The notes: generated from the sequence alone by a model not told the origin. DNA of 64,000 nucleotides from Streptomyces sp. ADI96-02 (GCF_003846185.1 NZ_ML123034.1:6317382-6381381), one strand, 5' to 3'; positions 34,382 to 43,116 are shown, counted from the stretch's first letter. Translations and numbers: made by a program.

Positions 34382-35962
34382 ATGCTCTGCACGAGGTTGA
34401 CGAACGCCCGCATTCTGACGATGGACCCGGCCCGCCCGGTCGCCCGCGACCTGGGCATCTGGCGGGGCCGGATCGTCGGCCTGGACGAGGCCGTGACCTC
34501 CCTGCCGGCCCGCGAGGTCGTCGACCTCCAGGGCGCCGCGGTGCTGCCCGGATTCATCGACAGCCATGTCCACCTGGCATGGGCCGGCCTGCGGGCGAGC
34601 ACGCCGAGCATCGCGCCCTGCGAGCGGATCGAGGACATCCTCGCCGTCGTGGACGCCGCCGCCCGCCGGGAAGCCCCGCCGGGCGCCTGGCTGGATCTCG
34701 CCGGGTACGACCAGCGGGCGCTGGGCCGCCACCTCACCGCCGCCGAACTGGACCGGGTCAGCCACGGCCGCAAGATTCTCCTGATGCACGACTCCGGACA
34801 CGCCTGCGTGGTCAACACCGCCGTCCTGGACCTGCTTCCGGCCGACGTACCGCACCAGGAGGGCTTCCTGGCCGAGAGCGCGATGACCGCGGCCCGCCGG
34901 CTGCGCCTGCCCTACTCGCAGGAGGAACTGGCCGACGCGATCGAGCACGCGGCCCGCGCATGCCTCGACGAAGGGATCACCGCGTGCGCCGAGGCGGGCA
35001 TCGGCGGCGGCCTCCTCGGGCACAGCCCCGTCGAGCTCGGCGCCTACCAACTCCTGCGCGACCGGGGCCGGCTGCCGCTGCGCGTGCAGCTCATGGCGGC
35101 CGGCGACACCCTGCGCCCGCGCGGCGCCCACCCCGACGACGGCTTCACCAGCGCCCTGGACCTCGGGCTGCGCACCGGCTTCGGCGACGACTGGCTCTCC
35201 CTCGGCGCGCTCAAGATATACACCGACGGCGGCATGATGGCCCGCACGGCCGCGCTCACCTCCCCGTACGAGGGCACGTCCCACTCCGGTCAGTTCCAGG
35301 ACGACCCCGAGCGGATCGCCGACCTCATCGTCGCCGGACACCTCGCCGGCTGGCAGCTCGCCGTCCACGCGATCGGGGACCGGGCCGCCGACCTGGCGCT
35401 GGACGCCCTGGAGCGGGCCCAGGGCCTGCGGCCCCGGCCGGACGCGCGCCACCGCATCGAACACGCCGGGCTCGTCCGCCCCGACCAGCTGCCCCGCTTC
35501 GCGGAACTGGGCCTGAGCGCGGTCGTCCAGCCCAACTTCCTGCGCTCCTTCGGCGACGACTACGCGACGATCATGGGGGAGCGGCGGGCGGGATGGATGT
35601 ACCGGGGCCGGGGATTCCTCGACCACGGCGTTCCGCTCGTCGGCAGCTCCGACCGCCCTGTCACCGACGGTTCGCCGCTGCGCGCGATCCAGTTCATGGT
35701 CGAACGGGCCTCCGCCTCGGGCCGCCTGATAGGAGCGGACGAAGCCGTCGACGTCGGCGAGGCCCTGCGCGCCTATACGGTCGCCGGAGCCCACGCCTGC
35801 CGATGGGAGGACAGCGCGGGCAGCCTCACCCCGGGCAAACGCGCCGACCTGGTGGTGCTCGGTGACAACCCCCTGCGGGTGGATCCCGCACGCATCGGCG
35901 ACATCGAGGTCGTGTCGACCTACGTGGACGGCTCCGACGCGACGGCCCCGGCCCGGCGCTGA
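34382..35962 (+). CDS. YtcJ/NfdA-type metal-dependent amidohydrolase
   Basis: A 526-residue TIM-barrel amidohydrolase. GFIDSHVHLAWAG gives the first metal ligands, KIYTDGGMMART the bridging region, LAVHAIGDRAADLAL and HRIEHAGL further His ligands, and GSSDRPVTDGSPL the catalytic Asp. The C-terminal PGKRADLVVLGDNPL is the usual family ending. Characterised relatives include N-substituted formamide deformylase. It is divergent from a formyltransferase, so a formyl/deformyl pairing is possible but unproven. The ATG at 34382 follows AGGACGG by 7 bases. Confidence 0.85.
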   Translation: MLCTRLTNARILTMDPARPVARDLGIWRGRIVGLDEAVTSLPAREVVDLQGAAVLPGFIDSHVHLAWAGLRASTPSIAPCERIEDILAVVDAAARREAPPGAWLDLAGYDQRALGRHLTAAELDRVSHGRKILLMHDSGHACVVNTAVLDLLPADVPHQEGFLAESAMTAARRLRLPYSQEELADAIEHAARACLDEGITACAEAGIGGGLLGHSPVELGAYQLLRDRGRLPLRVQLMAAGDTLRPRGAHPDDGFTSALDLGLRTGFGDDWLSLGALKIYTDGGMMARTAALTSPYEGTSHSGQFQDDPERIADLIVAGHLAGWQLAVHAIGDRAADLALDALERAQGLRPRPDARHRIEHAGLVRPDQLPRFAELGLSAVVQPNFLRSFGDDYATIMGERRAGWMYRGRGFLDHGVPLVGSSDRPVTDGSPLRAIQFMVERASASGRLIGADEAVDVGEALRAYTVAGAHACRWEDSAGSLTPGKRADLVVLGDNPLRVDPARIGDIEVVSTYVDGSDATAPARR

Positions 35963-36010
35963 TCCCGGCGCGCCGCGACCTTCCGACCGGCCCAGGCGGC
36001 CCGTCCGACC

Positions 36011-36049
36011 CCGTCCTCATCGGCCTCAGCGCGCCGCCGATGAGGACGG
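36011..36049. terminator. Perfect 14-bp hairpin between amidohydrolase and universal stress protein
   Basis: CCGTCCTCATCGGC (36011-36024) pairs with GCCGATGAGGACGG (36036-36049) across 11 bases. The right arm lies inside the last codons of the universal stress protein gene. Confidence 0.8.
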
Positions 36050-36568
36050 CGGTGCGGCGGAGGCCAGTTCCCGGGTGCTCAGCGGCATCCGCCACAGGTT
36101 GCGCAGATGCACCGCGCGCAGTTCGTCCTCCAGCGGCGACGGCGGCAGCGTCAGGACCGGGCAGGCCGCGTGCGCCAGGCAGTAACGGGCCACGGACGGA
36201 CGGGTGAAGCGGTGCAGTACGGTGCGCGATCCCGTACCCACGACGAGCAGGTCGTCGGGCTCGCTCGCCGCGCTGACCAGCGCCGGTCCCGGAGTCCCGC
36301 GCACGGCGACACCGGCTACGGTGACCCCGGGGCCGAGCTCTCCGAAAGCCGTCGCGAGCGCGTCGCGCAGCCGCGCCACCGCGTCCTCGCGGTACTCGGC
36401 CAGGCCGCCGGGAAACCCCGGGCCGCCGCGCGAGCAGAAGACGTCCGGCGGCTGCCAGGCCAGTACCGCGCGCAGTTCCGCACCGCGCACCCGGGCCTCC
36501 GCGGCAGCCCGGTGCAGCACGCCGGGGTTCCCCGCGTCCCCACTGACCCCGACCACTACTCGTCTCAA
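36026..36568 (-). CDS. Universal stress protein family protein
   Basis: A 180-residue single-UspA-domain protein. It begins LRRVVVGVSGDAGNPGVLHRAAAEA, continues with AVLAWQPP, and ends with the nucleotide-loop pattern VVGTGSRTVLHRFTRPSVARYCLAHAACPVLTLP. The ATP-binding G-x2-G-x9-G(S/T) motif is altered (the second half has no G(S/T) pair), so nucleotide binding is doubtful. I use the TTG at 36568: GGAGAGGGG lies 6-7 bases upstream and it fits the family N-terminus, whereas the upstream ATG at 36652 does not. Confidence 0.83.
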   Translation of the reverse strand: MRRVVVGVSGDAGNPGVLHRAAAEARVRGAELRAVLAWQPPDVFCSRGGPGFPGGLAEYREDAVARLRDALATAFGELGPGVTVAGVAVRGTPGPALVSAASEPDDLLVVGTGSRTVLHRFTRPSVARYCLAHAACPVLTLPPSPLEDELRAVHLRNLWRMPLSTRELASAAPPSSSAAR

Positions 36569-36868
36569 CGCCGTCCCCTCTCCTGTTCCGCCCTCGCCCG
36601 CAAGACCCACCGCCCCATGAAAGAGGCGACGAGAGCCCGACGCGGCGCTCACTGACGCATTCCTGGCATTCGGCGGCGGAAACCTGACGTTTCCCTGACG
36701 GACCGTCGCTCGCGGCGTCAGCGAACTGTCAGGACCCGCCCGGCGGCCGTCAGGGACCCGTTACGGCCCGGTCCCGCGCGCCGGCGCGCCCTCTAGCGTC
36801 GTTGGCGTACGCCGACCGCGCCCCGCGGCCGGCGCTCTCGTCACTCGTGGTTCCTCCGGGAGGTTCCC
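36569..36868. other. Divergent intergenic region
   Basis: 300 bases without a gene. GGAAAC-CTGAC-GTTTCC (36678-36694) is a perfect 6-bp inverted repeat and could be an operator. TAGCGT at 36794-36799 is a plausible -10 box for the gene at 36869, 69 bases before its start. Confidence 0.5.
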
Positions 36869-37276
36869 ATGTGCCTGTTCTCCTACGACGACGACCCCGA
36901 ACCCGAAGAACGGGTGCCGGCCGGAGCCCTCTTCGTACCGGCCCGGCCGGGCGGACCCCAGACCGTCGTGCGGCTCTTCCGCGGCCCTCTCGGCCTGCGC
37001 ACCGCGGTCGGGTTCACGACCAGGCGGCGACTCGCCGCGACGCTGGGCGAGGCACAGCCCTGGGTACGGCTGTCCGCGCCGGCCCTGCGCGCGATGACCG
37101 GCCCGCTCGGCGTGCACGCCCTGACCGTCGACCCGGCCCTCAGCGCTCCCGCCGTCGCCGCCGCCCCGTCGGCGCGCCCGCGCCCCGAGCGCCGTCCGGT
37201 CGCGGGAGCCCCGGTCGCGAGGCCCCCGGTCTCCGGCGCCCCGGTCGGCGGCGTCCGGCGGGAGATCGCGTCATGA
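36869..37276 (+). CDS. Small SseB/SAV_915-like protein with Pro/Val-rich tail
   Basis: A 135-residue protein. Residues 15-90 look like a small SseB-like domain: GALFVPARPGGPQTVVRLFR, LGLRTAVGFTTRRRLAATLG, WVRLSAPALRAM, LGVHALTVDP. The last 40 residues (from APAVAAAPSARP) are a low-complexity Pro/Ala/Val/Arg tail. GGGAGG lies 6 bases before the ATG. Its stop overlaps the start of the decarboxylase gene (ATGA), so the two proteins are made together. Function unknown; the family link is tentative. Confidence 0.65.
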   Translation: MCLFSYDDDPEPEERVPAGALFVPARPGGPQTVVRLFRGPLGLRTAVGFTTRRRLAATLGEAQPWVRLSAPALRAMTGPLGVHALTVDPALSAPAVAAAPSARPRPERRPVAGAPVARPPVSGAPVGGVRREIAS

Positions 37277-38607
37277 CCGCGCTCACCACGGCTCCCCGGG
37301 TGCCGTCGGCCGAGGACGACCTCTCCGTGTGGCCCGCGTCGACCGGCCGCCTCCCGCACGGCGGCCTCGCGGTCGGCGGGGTGTCGCTGGCGGAGGTGGC
37401 CGAGCGGTTCGACACGCCGGTCTACGTCCTGGACGAGCAGGAGGTGCGGGGTCGCTGCCGTACGTACCGGGACGCCTTCCCGGAGGCCGAGGTGCTGTAC
37501 GCCGCGAAGGCGTTCCTCTGCCGGGCGATGGTGCGCTGGCTGCGCGAGGAGGGGCTGGGCCTGGACGTCTGCTCCGCCGGAGAGCTGGAACTCGCCGTGA
37601 CCGAGGGATTCCCGCCCGACCGGATCGTGCTGCACGGGAACGCCAAGTCGCCCCGTGACATGGCGTCGGCGCTGCGGCTCGGCGTCGGGCGGATCGTCAT
37701 CGACAGTCCGTCCGAGATCGCCCGGATCGCGGCGGCCGTCGGGCCGGAAGGCCGGCAGAGAGTCATGGTGCGGGTGGTCCCCGGCGTCTCCGCGGGCGGC
37801 CACGACAAGATCCGCACCGGAACGGACGACCAGAAGTTCGGCCTCTCCCTCGCCGACGGGAGCGCGCAGCACGCCGTCTCGCGCGTCCTTGAGCAGTCAC
37901 AGCTCGAACTGACCGGCCTGCACTGCCACATCGGCTCCCAGATCACCACGGTCAAGCCCTACCTGGCGGCGCTGCGCCGCATGGTCGGGCTGATGGCCCG
38001 CATCCGCGACACGCACGGAGTCGTCCTGCGGGAGCTGGACATGGGAGGCGGGCACGGCATCGCCTACCGCCCCGGCGAACGCGCCCTCGACCCGACCGCC
38101 CTGGCCCGCCGGCTGCGGCTCGAACTCGTCGAGAGCTGCGCCGCCGCGGACCTGACGGTGCCGCGTCTGCTCATCGAACCCGGGCGGGCCGTGGCCGGCC
38201 CGGCCGCCGTGGCGCTCTACCGCGTGCTCGCGGTGAAGCGCACCGGCGAGAAGGTGTTCGTCGCCGTCGACGGCGGGATGAGCGACAACCCCCGGCCCGC
38301 GCTGTACGGCGTGCGCTACGCGCCCCGCCTCGTCGGGCGCCGTTCGTCGGCCGGCACGGCCGCCGCCACCGTCGTCGGCCGGCACTGCGAGGCGGGCGAC
38401 ATCCTGGCGGCCGATGTGCAACTGCCGGGCGACATCCACCCCGGCGACCTCCTCGCCGTACCGGTCGCGGGCGCGTACCAGCTCTCCATGGCTTCCGGAT
38501 ACAACCTGGTGGGCCGGCCGCCCGTTGTCGCGGTGCGCGACGGCACGGCACGGCTGCTCGTCCGGCGCGAGACGCTGGAGGACCTGCGCGGCAGGGACAT
38601 CGGCTGA
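37273..38607 (+). CDS. Diaminopimelate decarboxylase-like PLP enzyme (second lysA-type gene)
   Basis: A 444-residue fold-III PLP decarboxylase. The PLP lysine is in VLYAAKAFLCRAM; HCHIGSQI, MGGGHGIAYRPGE, the EPGRAVAGPA phosphate-binding segment and the Cys of GRHCEAGDIL complete the active site. All catalytic features of LysA are present. Its coupling to an unknown small protein and not to lysine or threonine genes suggests a paralogue, perhaps for a specialised amine or amino acid; the substrate is not certain. A strong terminator hairpin follows. Confidence 0.85.
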   Translation: MTALTTAPRVPSAEDDLSVWPASTGRLPHGGLAVGGVSLAEVAERFDTPVYVLDEQEVRGRCRTYRDAFPEAEVLYAAKAFLCRAMVRWLREEGLGLDVCSAGELELAVTEGFPPDRIVLHGNAKSPRDMASALRLGVGRIVIDSPSEIARIAAAVGPEGRQRVMVRVVPGVSAGGHDKIRTGTDDQKFGLSLADGSAQHAVSRVLEQSQLELTGLHCHIGSQITTVKPYLAALRRMVGLMARIRDTHGVVLRELDMGGGHGIAYRPGERALDPTALARRLRLELVESCAAADLTVPRLLIEPGRAVAGPAAVALYRVLAVKRTGEKVFVAVDGGMSDNPRPALYGVRYAPRLVGRRSSAGTAAATVVGRHCEAGDILAADVQLPGDIHPGDLLAVPVAGAYQLSMASGYNLVGRPPVVAVRDGTARLLVRRETLEDLRGRDIG

Positions 38608-39053
38608 GCGGAGCCTCCGCGATCAACCTCCCTGACGCGATCGCTCACGCTTTCGCGACCAACCACCCTCGACCACAGGCCCGTTGAACGGGCCCGGCGA
38701 CAACCGGCAGTGCCGGTGGGGGATCGAGTGCGGCACCGGGCGACCCGGTGCCGCACTCGCGCGTGTCGGCGTCTCGGTGAACGGCCCGGCGTGCGCCCGC
38801 AGACGGGCGGCGCCCGCGTGTCGTTCGCGGGCCTCTTCCGGCCGCTCGCGGAGGAAAGCCCAAACAATACGCTTCCCTTTTCGTGTTATTTGGGGTGAAT
38901 GAGGCATTTGACCCGTAGGTTGGGGAGAAACGCCACCCGAGCGGCATCACGTGTCACCGGGACACCGCACCCGCCGGGACACCGCACGGCCCCGTATCCA
39001 CCGGCCACCCGGCGTCCCGCGCCGCAGATCACGACTGAGGAAAGGCAGGGCAG
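38608..39053. other. Intergenic region with stacked hairpins and an AT-rich promoter zone
   Basis: 446 bases without a gene. The left part has three inverted repeats: 38678-38694 (GGCCCGTT-G-AACGGGCC), 38704-38716 (CCGGCA...TGCCGG) and the terminator at 38725-38759. The right part (38865-38920) is AT-rich for this genome and contains TTGACC at 38908, a possible -35 box, without an obvious partner. Confidence 0.5.
38725..38759 (+). terminator. Perfect 16-bp hairpin after the decarboxylase gene
   Basis: CGAGTGCGGCACCGGG (38725-38740) and CCCGGTGCCGCACTCG (38744-38759) pair without mismatch around a CGA loop, 118 bases after the stop. Confidence 0.8.
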
Positions 39054-40214
39054 GTGAACGTTTTGGGGATCATCGCCTCCGCTGTGGCCGCGCTGTTCAT
39101 CACGGCCGTACTCGCCAAGGGCGTCCACCGAACGGTGCTCCGCTCCCGCCCGGCGCCCGAGGGGCCCGGTCGCGGACCGCGCGCCCGCAAGCTCAGAAAG
39201 CTGGGCGGCGCGGCCCTCGCCCTCGGCACCGGCGCGGTCGTGGCCGCCGCCTGGGCACTCGGCCCGGACGGCTCCGCCGGCACGGTCGGCGCGCTGCTCG
39301 CCGGAGCCGGAACCGTCGCCGCTCTCGGACTCGTCCACGATCTGCGACCCCTCCCGTTCGCCCTGCGCCTGACCGTCCAGGCAGCCGCCGCGACCCTGGT
39401 CGCCCACCTCGCGGGACTGTCCCCGGCGGCGGCGCTGCCCGCCGTTCTCTGGATCGTCCTCGTCACCAACGCCTTCGCCCTCCTGGACAACTCCGACGGC
39501 CTTCTGCCCGCCGTCGCCGTCGTCACGGCCGGCGGGCTGTTCACCTGCGCCGCCGTCGACGGCCGGCTCGTGCTCGGCCTGTTCCCGGCGGCTCTGGCCG
39601 CCGGGTCGGTCGGCCTCCTGCTCCACTCCTGGCACCCCGCACGCGTCCATCTCGGCTCCACGGGCGCGCTGTTCACCGGATTCGCGCTCGCCTCCTGCGG
39701 CGCGCTGATCCAGTTCCACGCTCCGCAGGGGCGCACCGCGTGGGCGGCGCTGCCCCTCCTGGCGACGGTGGCCCTCGCCGACAGCGCCCTGGTGCTGATC
39801 TCGCGCCGCCGTGCCGGACGCCCCCTGGTGCGCGGCGGAGGCGACCACATCGCCCACCGCCTGCGCCGGCTCCGCGTCACCGTTCCCGGAGCGGCCGTGG
39901 TCATGGTCCTGTGGGCCCTCGTGCCGGTGCTGGCCGCGACCCTGGTGTACGCGGGGACGCTGCACCCGGCCTTCCTCCTCGCCGTCCCGCTCGCCAGCGG
40001 CGCGGCCGTCGCCGCCCTGCTGCGCGTTCCGGTGTACGCCGCCGCGCCGCGCGGCGCGGCGGCCCGGGGGACGGCCTCCCGGCCGACGGCGTTTCCGCCC
40101 GCGGCGCGGACCGCGCCGGGCAGCGCGGTGCCCCTCGGCACGGCGACGGCGAACCCGACCGTCCCGCCGCCCACCGGCCGGCCCTCGGCCGGAATCACCG
40201 CTGACCGGCGCTGA
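39054..40214 (+). CDS. WecA/MraY-like phosphoglycosyltransferase, probably degenerate
   Basis: A 386-residue polytopic membrane protein of glycosyltransferase family 4. It has the membrane topology, the NAFALLDNSDGL motif (Asp-145, Asp-148) and the HIAHRL motif (His-265, His-268). Two signature acids are changed: the first DD motif reads LVHDLRPL (His-95, Asp-96) and the GDxG motif reads GSTG (Ser-202). The last 50 residues are Pro/Ala/Thr-rich. Normal members move a sugar-1-phosphate from UDP-sugar to undecaprenyl phosphate. The start is the GTG at 39054 after GGAAAGG. Confidence 0.8.
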   Translation: MNVLGIIASAVAALFITAVLAKGVHRTVLRSRPAPEGPGRGPRARKLRKLGGAALALGTGAVVAAAWALGPDGSAGTVGALLAGAGTVAALGLVHDLRPLPFALRLTVQAAAATLVAHLAGLSPAAALPAVLWIVLVTNAFALLDNSDGLLPAVAVVTAGGLFTCAAVDGRLVLGLFPAALAAGSVGLLLHSWHPARVHLGSTGALFTGFALASCGALIQFHAPQGRTAWAALPLLATVALADSALVLISRRRAGRPLVRGGGDHIAHRLRRLRVTVPGAAVVMVLWALVPVLAATLVYAGTLHPAFLLAVPLASGAAVAALLRVPVYAAAPRGAAARGTASRPTAFPPAARTAPGSAVPLGTATANPTVPPPTGRPSAGITADRR

Positions 40215-40411
40215 CCCGCGCTGACCGACTGACGACCGACTGACGCCGGGCGGACGGCGGGCTGACAACGGGCGGACGCCGGGCGGTGACCGGAGGAAGC
40301 CTCGGGAAGTCCGGGAGAAGCGCGGGAGCGGCGTGAGAGGCTACCTCCAACGGCTCCGCACCGTGCGGCGGACGGAGCCCTCCGGCCGCCGACAGATCGG
40401 GATCCGCCCCC
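40215..40411. other. Low-complexity intergenic region
   Basis: Short imperfect repeats built on CGCTGAC, CCGACTGACG and CGGGCGGACG fill 40200-40290. No clear promoter or terminator is visible. Confidence 0.45.
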
Positions 40412-41383
40412 ATGACCGCTCCCAGCGACCCCGCCCCCTCGGGCGTCCCCTCCGCCGCCGTTCCGCCACCGGGCGGCTCCGCCCCGAGCGCCGGGGGCCG
40501 TCTGCTGGCGGTGAGCGACCTGCACGCCGCGGTCACCGACAACCGGCCCCTCGTGGAGTCGCTGCGGCCCACCTCCGCCGAGGACTGGCTCATCGTCGCG
40601 GGCGACGTCGCGGAGCGCCCCGACGACATCCGCTGGGCGCTCGGCCTCCTCGCCGAACGCTTCGCCCGCGTCATCTGGACGCCCGGCAACCACGAGCTGT
40701 GGACCCTGGACAAGGACCCGGTCCGGCTGCGCGGCCAGGCACGGTACGCCCACCTCGTCGAGTTGTGCCGGGACCTCGGCGTGACGACGCCCGAGGATCC
40801 CTTCCCGGTGTGGACCGGGCCCGGCGGACCGGTGGCCGTGGCGCCGCTCTTCCTCCTGTACGACTACACCTTCCGCGCCCCCGGCACGCACACGAAGGAG
40901 GAGTCGCTCGCCGCCGCGCACGGGACGGGCATCGTCTGCAACGACGAATACCTCCTCCACCCCGACCCCTACCCGGGACGCGACGACTGGTGCCGGGCCC
41001 GGGTCGCGGAGACCGAACGCCGGCTCGCGGGGCACGACCCCGGCCTGCCGCTCGTCCTCGTCGGCCACTGGCCGCTCGTGCGCGAACCCACGTCGGTGCT
41101 GTGGTACCCGGAGTTCGCCCAGTGGTGCGGCACCGAACTGACCGCCGACTGGCACCGCCGGTTCAACGTCGCGGCGGTCGTCTACGGGCACCTGCACATC
41201 CCCCGTACGACCTGGTACGACGGCGTGCGCTTCGAGGAGGTCTCCATCGGCTACCCGAGGGAGTGGCGCGAACGCGGGCATCCGCGCGGTCTGCTGCGCC
41301 AGATCCTCCCGTACGACGAGGATCCGGGCCGCACCGCCGGCGGACCGTCCGCCGAGCGCTTTGCCGAGGGAGGTCCGTCGTGA
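40412..41383 (+). CDS. Metallophosphoesterase
   Basis: A 323-residue calcineurin-like phosphoesterase. Metal-binding motifs are in order: LLAVSDLHAA, LIVAGDVAE, WTPGNHELW, LVLVGHWPLV and VVYGHLHIP. The N-terminal 30 residues are Pro/Ala-rich. The gene is translationally coupled (GTGA overlap) to a phosphopantetheinyl transferase, an arrangement recurrent in streptomycetes from memory, suggesting a shared role in CoA or carrier-protein metabolism. Confidence 0.9.
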   Translation: MTAPSDPAPSGVPSAAVPPPGGSAPSAGGRLLAVSDLHAAVTDNRPLVESLRPTSAEDWLIVAGDVAERPDDIRWALGLLAERFARVIWTPGNHELWTLDKDPVRLRGQARYAHLVELCRDLGVTTPEDPFPVWTGPGGPVAVAPLFLLYDYTFRAPGTHTKEESLAAAHGTGIVCNDEYLLHPDPYPGRDDWCRARVAETERRLAGHDPGLPLVLVGHWPLVREPTSVLWYPEFAQWCGTELTADWHRRFNVAAVVYGHLHIPRTTWYDGVRFEEVSIGYPREWRERGHPRGLLRQILPYDEDPGRTAGGPSAERFAEGGPS

Positions 41384-42078
41384 TCGAGCGGCTGCTGCCC
41401 GGGTACGTCTCCTGCGCGTCCACCCGCGCCGTGAGCGTGCCGGACCACACCCTCTTCCCGGAGGAGGAGGCACTGATCGCCAGGAGCGTGGCCAAGCGGC
41501 GCAACGATTTCGCGACCGTACGCGCCTGCGCCCGCCGCGCCATGGCCGGACTCGGCCTGGAGCCGGTCGCGGTGCTCCACGGGACGCGCGGCATGCCGCT
41601 GTGGCCCGAGGGGTTCGTCGGCAGCCTCACGCACTGCGAGGGATACCGGGCGGCGGCGCTGGCACACGGAACGGACGTGCTCTCGCTCGGCATCGACGCG
41701 GAGCCGCACGCTCCGCTGCCCTCCGGCGTGCACGAGTTGGTGACGCTGCCCTCGGAACGCGAACGGCTCGCCGGGTGGGAGCCGGACGGGGTGCACGGCA
41801 TCCACGGGGACCGGTTGCTGTTCAGCGCCAAGGAGAGCGTCTTCAAGACCTGGTATCCGGTGACCCGGATCGAACTCGACTTCCACGAGGCCGATCTCAC
41901 CTTCCACCGGCCCGAACCCGGCGCTTCCGAGGGCACCTTCACCGCCCGCCTCCTGCGTACCGACCCGGCCCTGCCGTCGACCCTGGAGGGCCGCTGGCTG
42001 GTCGAGGAGGGCATCGTCGCCACGGCCGTACTGGTCACGCCTTCCTGGCGCGGATCGGGCGGTCCCGCGCTCCCGTGA
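41380..42078 (+). CDS. 4'-phosphopantetheinyl transferase, EntD/Svp type
   Basis: A 232-residue PPTase that moves phosphopantetheine from CoA to carrier proteins of polyketide and peptide synthases. Motifs: FVGSLTHCEGY, LGIDAEPH (Mg-binding Asp and Glu) and LLFSAKESVFKTWYP (the WxxKESxxK-type signature). The GTG start overlaps the phosphoesterase stop and is preceded by GGGAGG. As a broad-range type it could serve clusters anywhere in the genome. Confidence 0.93.
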   Translation: MIERLLPGYVSCASTRAVSVPDHTLFPEEEALIARSVAKRRNDFATVRACARRAMAGLGLEPVAVLHGTRGMPLWPEGFVGSLTHCEGYRAAALAHGTDVLSLGIDAEPHAPLPSGVHELVTLPSERERLAGWEPDGVHGIHGDRLLFSAKESVFKTWYPVTRIELDFHEADLTFHRPEPGASEGTFTARLLRTDPALPSTLEGRWLVEEGIVATAVLVTPSWRGSGGPALP

Positions 42079-42107
42079 CCGGGCGGCGGGGACACCGCCG
42101 TCCGTCC

Positions 42108-42157
42108 GGAGCACATGGAGCACGGAGCGCACGGAGCGCACGGAGCACACGGAGTGC
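42108..42157. repeat. 9-bp tandem repeats
   Basis: Five to six imperfect copies of GGAGCGCAC lie in the gap between the convergent PPTase and histidine-phosphatase-fold genes. Confidence 0.7.
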
Positions 42158-42193
42158 GTCTGAGGTGGCCGCGGGCCCGGTCGCCGGGCGGCC

Positions 42194-42871
42194 TCAGGTG
42201 TCCTGCGGGACCGTCAGGGGCCGGCCGAGCCGGACGTTCCAGCGCTCCCGCCGTCCGCTCAGTTCCGTCAGCACCAGCGGGCCGACGTCCAGCCGCCAGA
42301 AGACCTCCACCGGCAGCCGGAGAGCGTGGACGACCGCGGACCGCACGATCGCGGGCTCCACCACGGCCACCACGCTCCTGTCCCGTGCCGTCGGCGGCCC
42401 GTTCGCCGCGCCCGACGGGCCGTCCGCGCCCGGCCCGTCGTCCCCGCTCGGCCGGTGGCGGCCGTCGCCGCCCGGCCGGTCGCCGTCCAACGCCTCCAGC
42501 CAGCCGCCCACCCGCTCCACCAGAGCGCGCAGCGTCTCGCCCCCGTGCGGAGCGGCCGAGGGATCGCCGAGCCAGGCCGCCACCCCCGCCGGCTCGGCCG
42601 CGCCCACCGCGTCCAGGCGCAGCCCGCTCCAGCGCCCCAGGTTCCAGCCGGCGAGCGCCTGCTCGGGGCGGGCGGCAAGACCGAGCGCGGTCGCGGTCCC
42701 GAGGCACCGCTCGGAGGGGCCGCACAGCGCGCGCGAGGCTACCGGCACGGCGTCGGCCGCAGCCCGCGCCTGCCGCTCACCGGACCGGTCCAGCGGCGCG
42801 TCACCGTCGAACCGGGCCTCGCGCAGCGCCGCGTTCATGGCCGGTGAGATCAACATCACCCGTACTGTCAT
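42194..42871 (-). CDS. Histidine phosphatase-fold protein lacking the catalytic histidines
   Basis: A 225-residue protein of the histidine phosphatase (phosphoglycerate mutase/CobC) superfamily. The start LDRSGERQARAAAD and CGPSERCLGTATALGL match the family. The N-terminal RHG motif, however, is replaced (VMLISPAMNA) and the second catalytic His of VxHGG is replaced by Glu in VVAVVEPAIVRSAV. Phosphotransfer chemistry is therefore unlikely. The middle (about residues 145-180) is a Gly/Asp/Pro-rich insertion. The ATG at 42871 is preferred to one at 43033, which would lie in the riboswitch region. It is divergent from cbtB-cbtA. Confidence 0.75.
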   Translation of the reverse strand: MTVRVMLISPAMNAALREARFDGDAPLDRSGERQARAAADAVPVASRALCGPSERCLGTATALGLAARPEQALAGWNLGRWSGLRLDAVGAAEPAGVAAWLGDPSAAPHGGETLRALVERVGGWLEALDGDRPGGDGRHRPSGDDGPGADGPSGAANGPPTARDRSVVAVVEPAIVRSAVVHALRLPVEVFWRLDVGPLVLTELSGRRERWNVRLGRPLTVPQDT

Positions 42872-42975
42872 GTTCCTGCCCTCAAGCCGCCGATCGTGGC
42901 CCAACGCCCCCGTATCCAGGGCGATCCGAGCTCCGGGGCTCCGCAGATTGCACCATGGCGGCACCTTCGCCCAGG

Positions 42976-43116
42976 CGGTAGGGTCGCGTCGACCATGACG
43001 AGGGTGGGACGGAAGCCGGTGGGAATCCGGCACGGTCGCGCCACTGTGTACCCGCGCCCCCGGTGCGGGAAGTCAGACCCGGCACCTTCGTCCGAGGCAC
43101 CACGACAGGGACGCGT
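42976..43116 (+). promoter_or_regulatory. Cobalamin riboswitch upstream of cbtB
   Basis: The conserved B12-box elements are present in order: GGGACGGAAGCCGGTG, then GGAATCCGGCACGGTCGC, GCCACTGTG, and GGAAGTCAGACCCGGCAC. These match the class-I cobalamin aptamer (GGAA-xCCGGTG, AATCCGG, CGC-xACTGT, AGTC-GA). The element ends about 20 bases before cbtB, so it probably turns off cobalt uptake when adenosylcobalamin is abundant. The exact edges are approximate. Confidence 0.92.
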
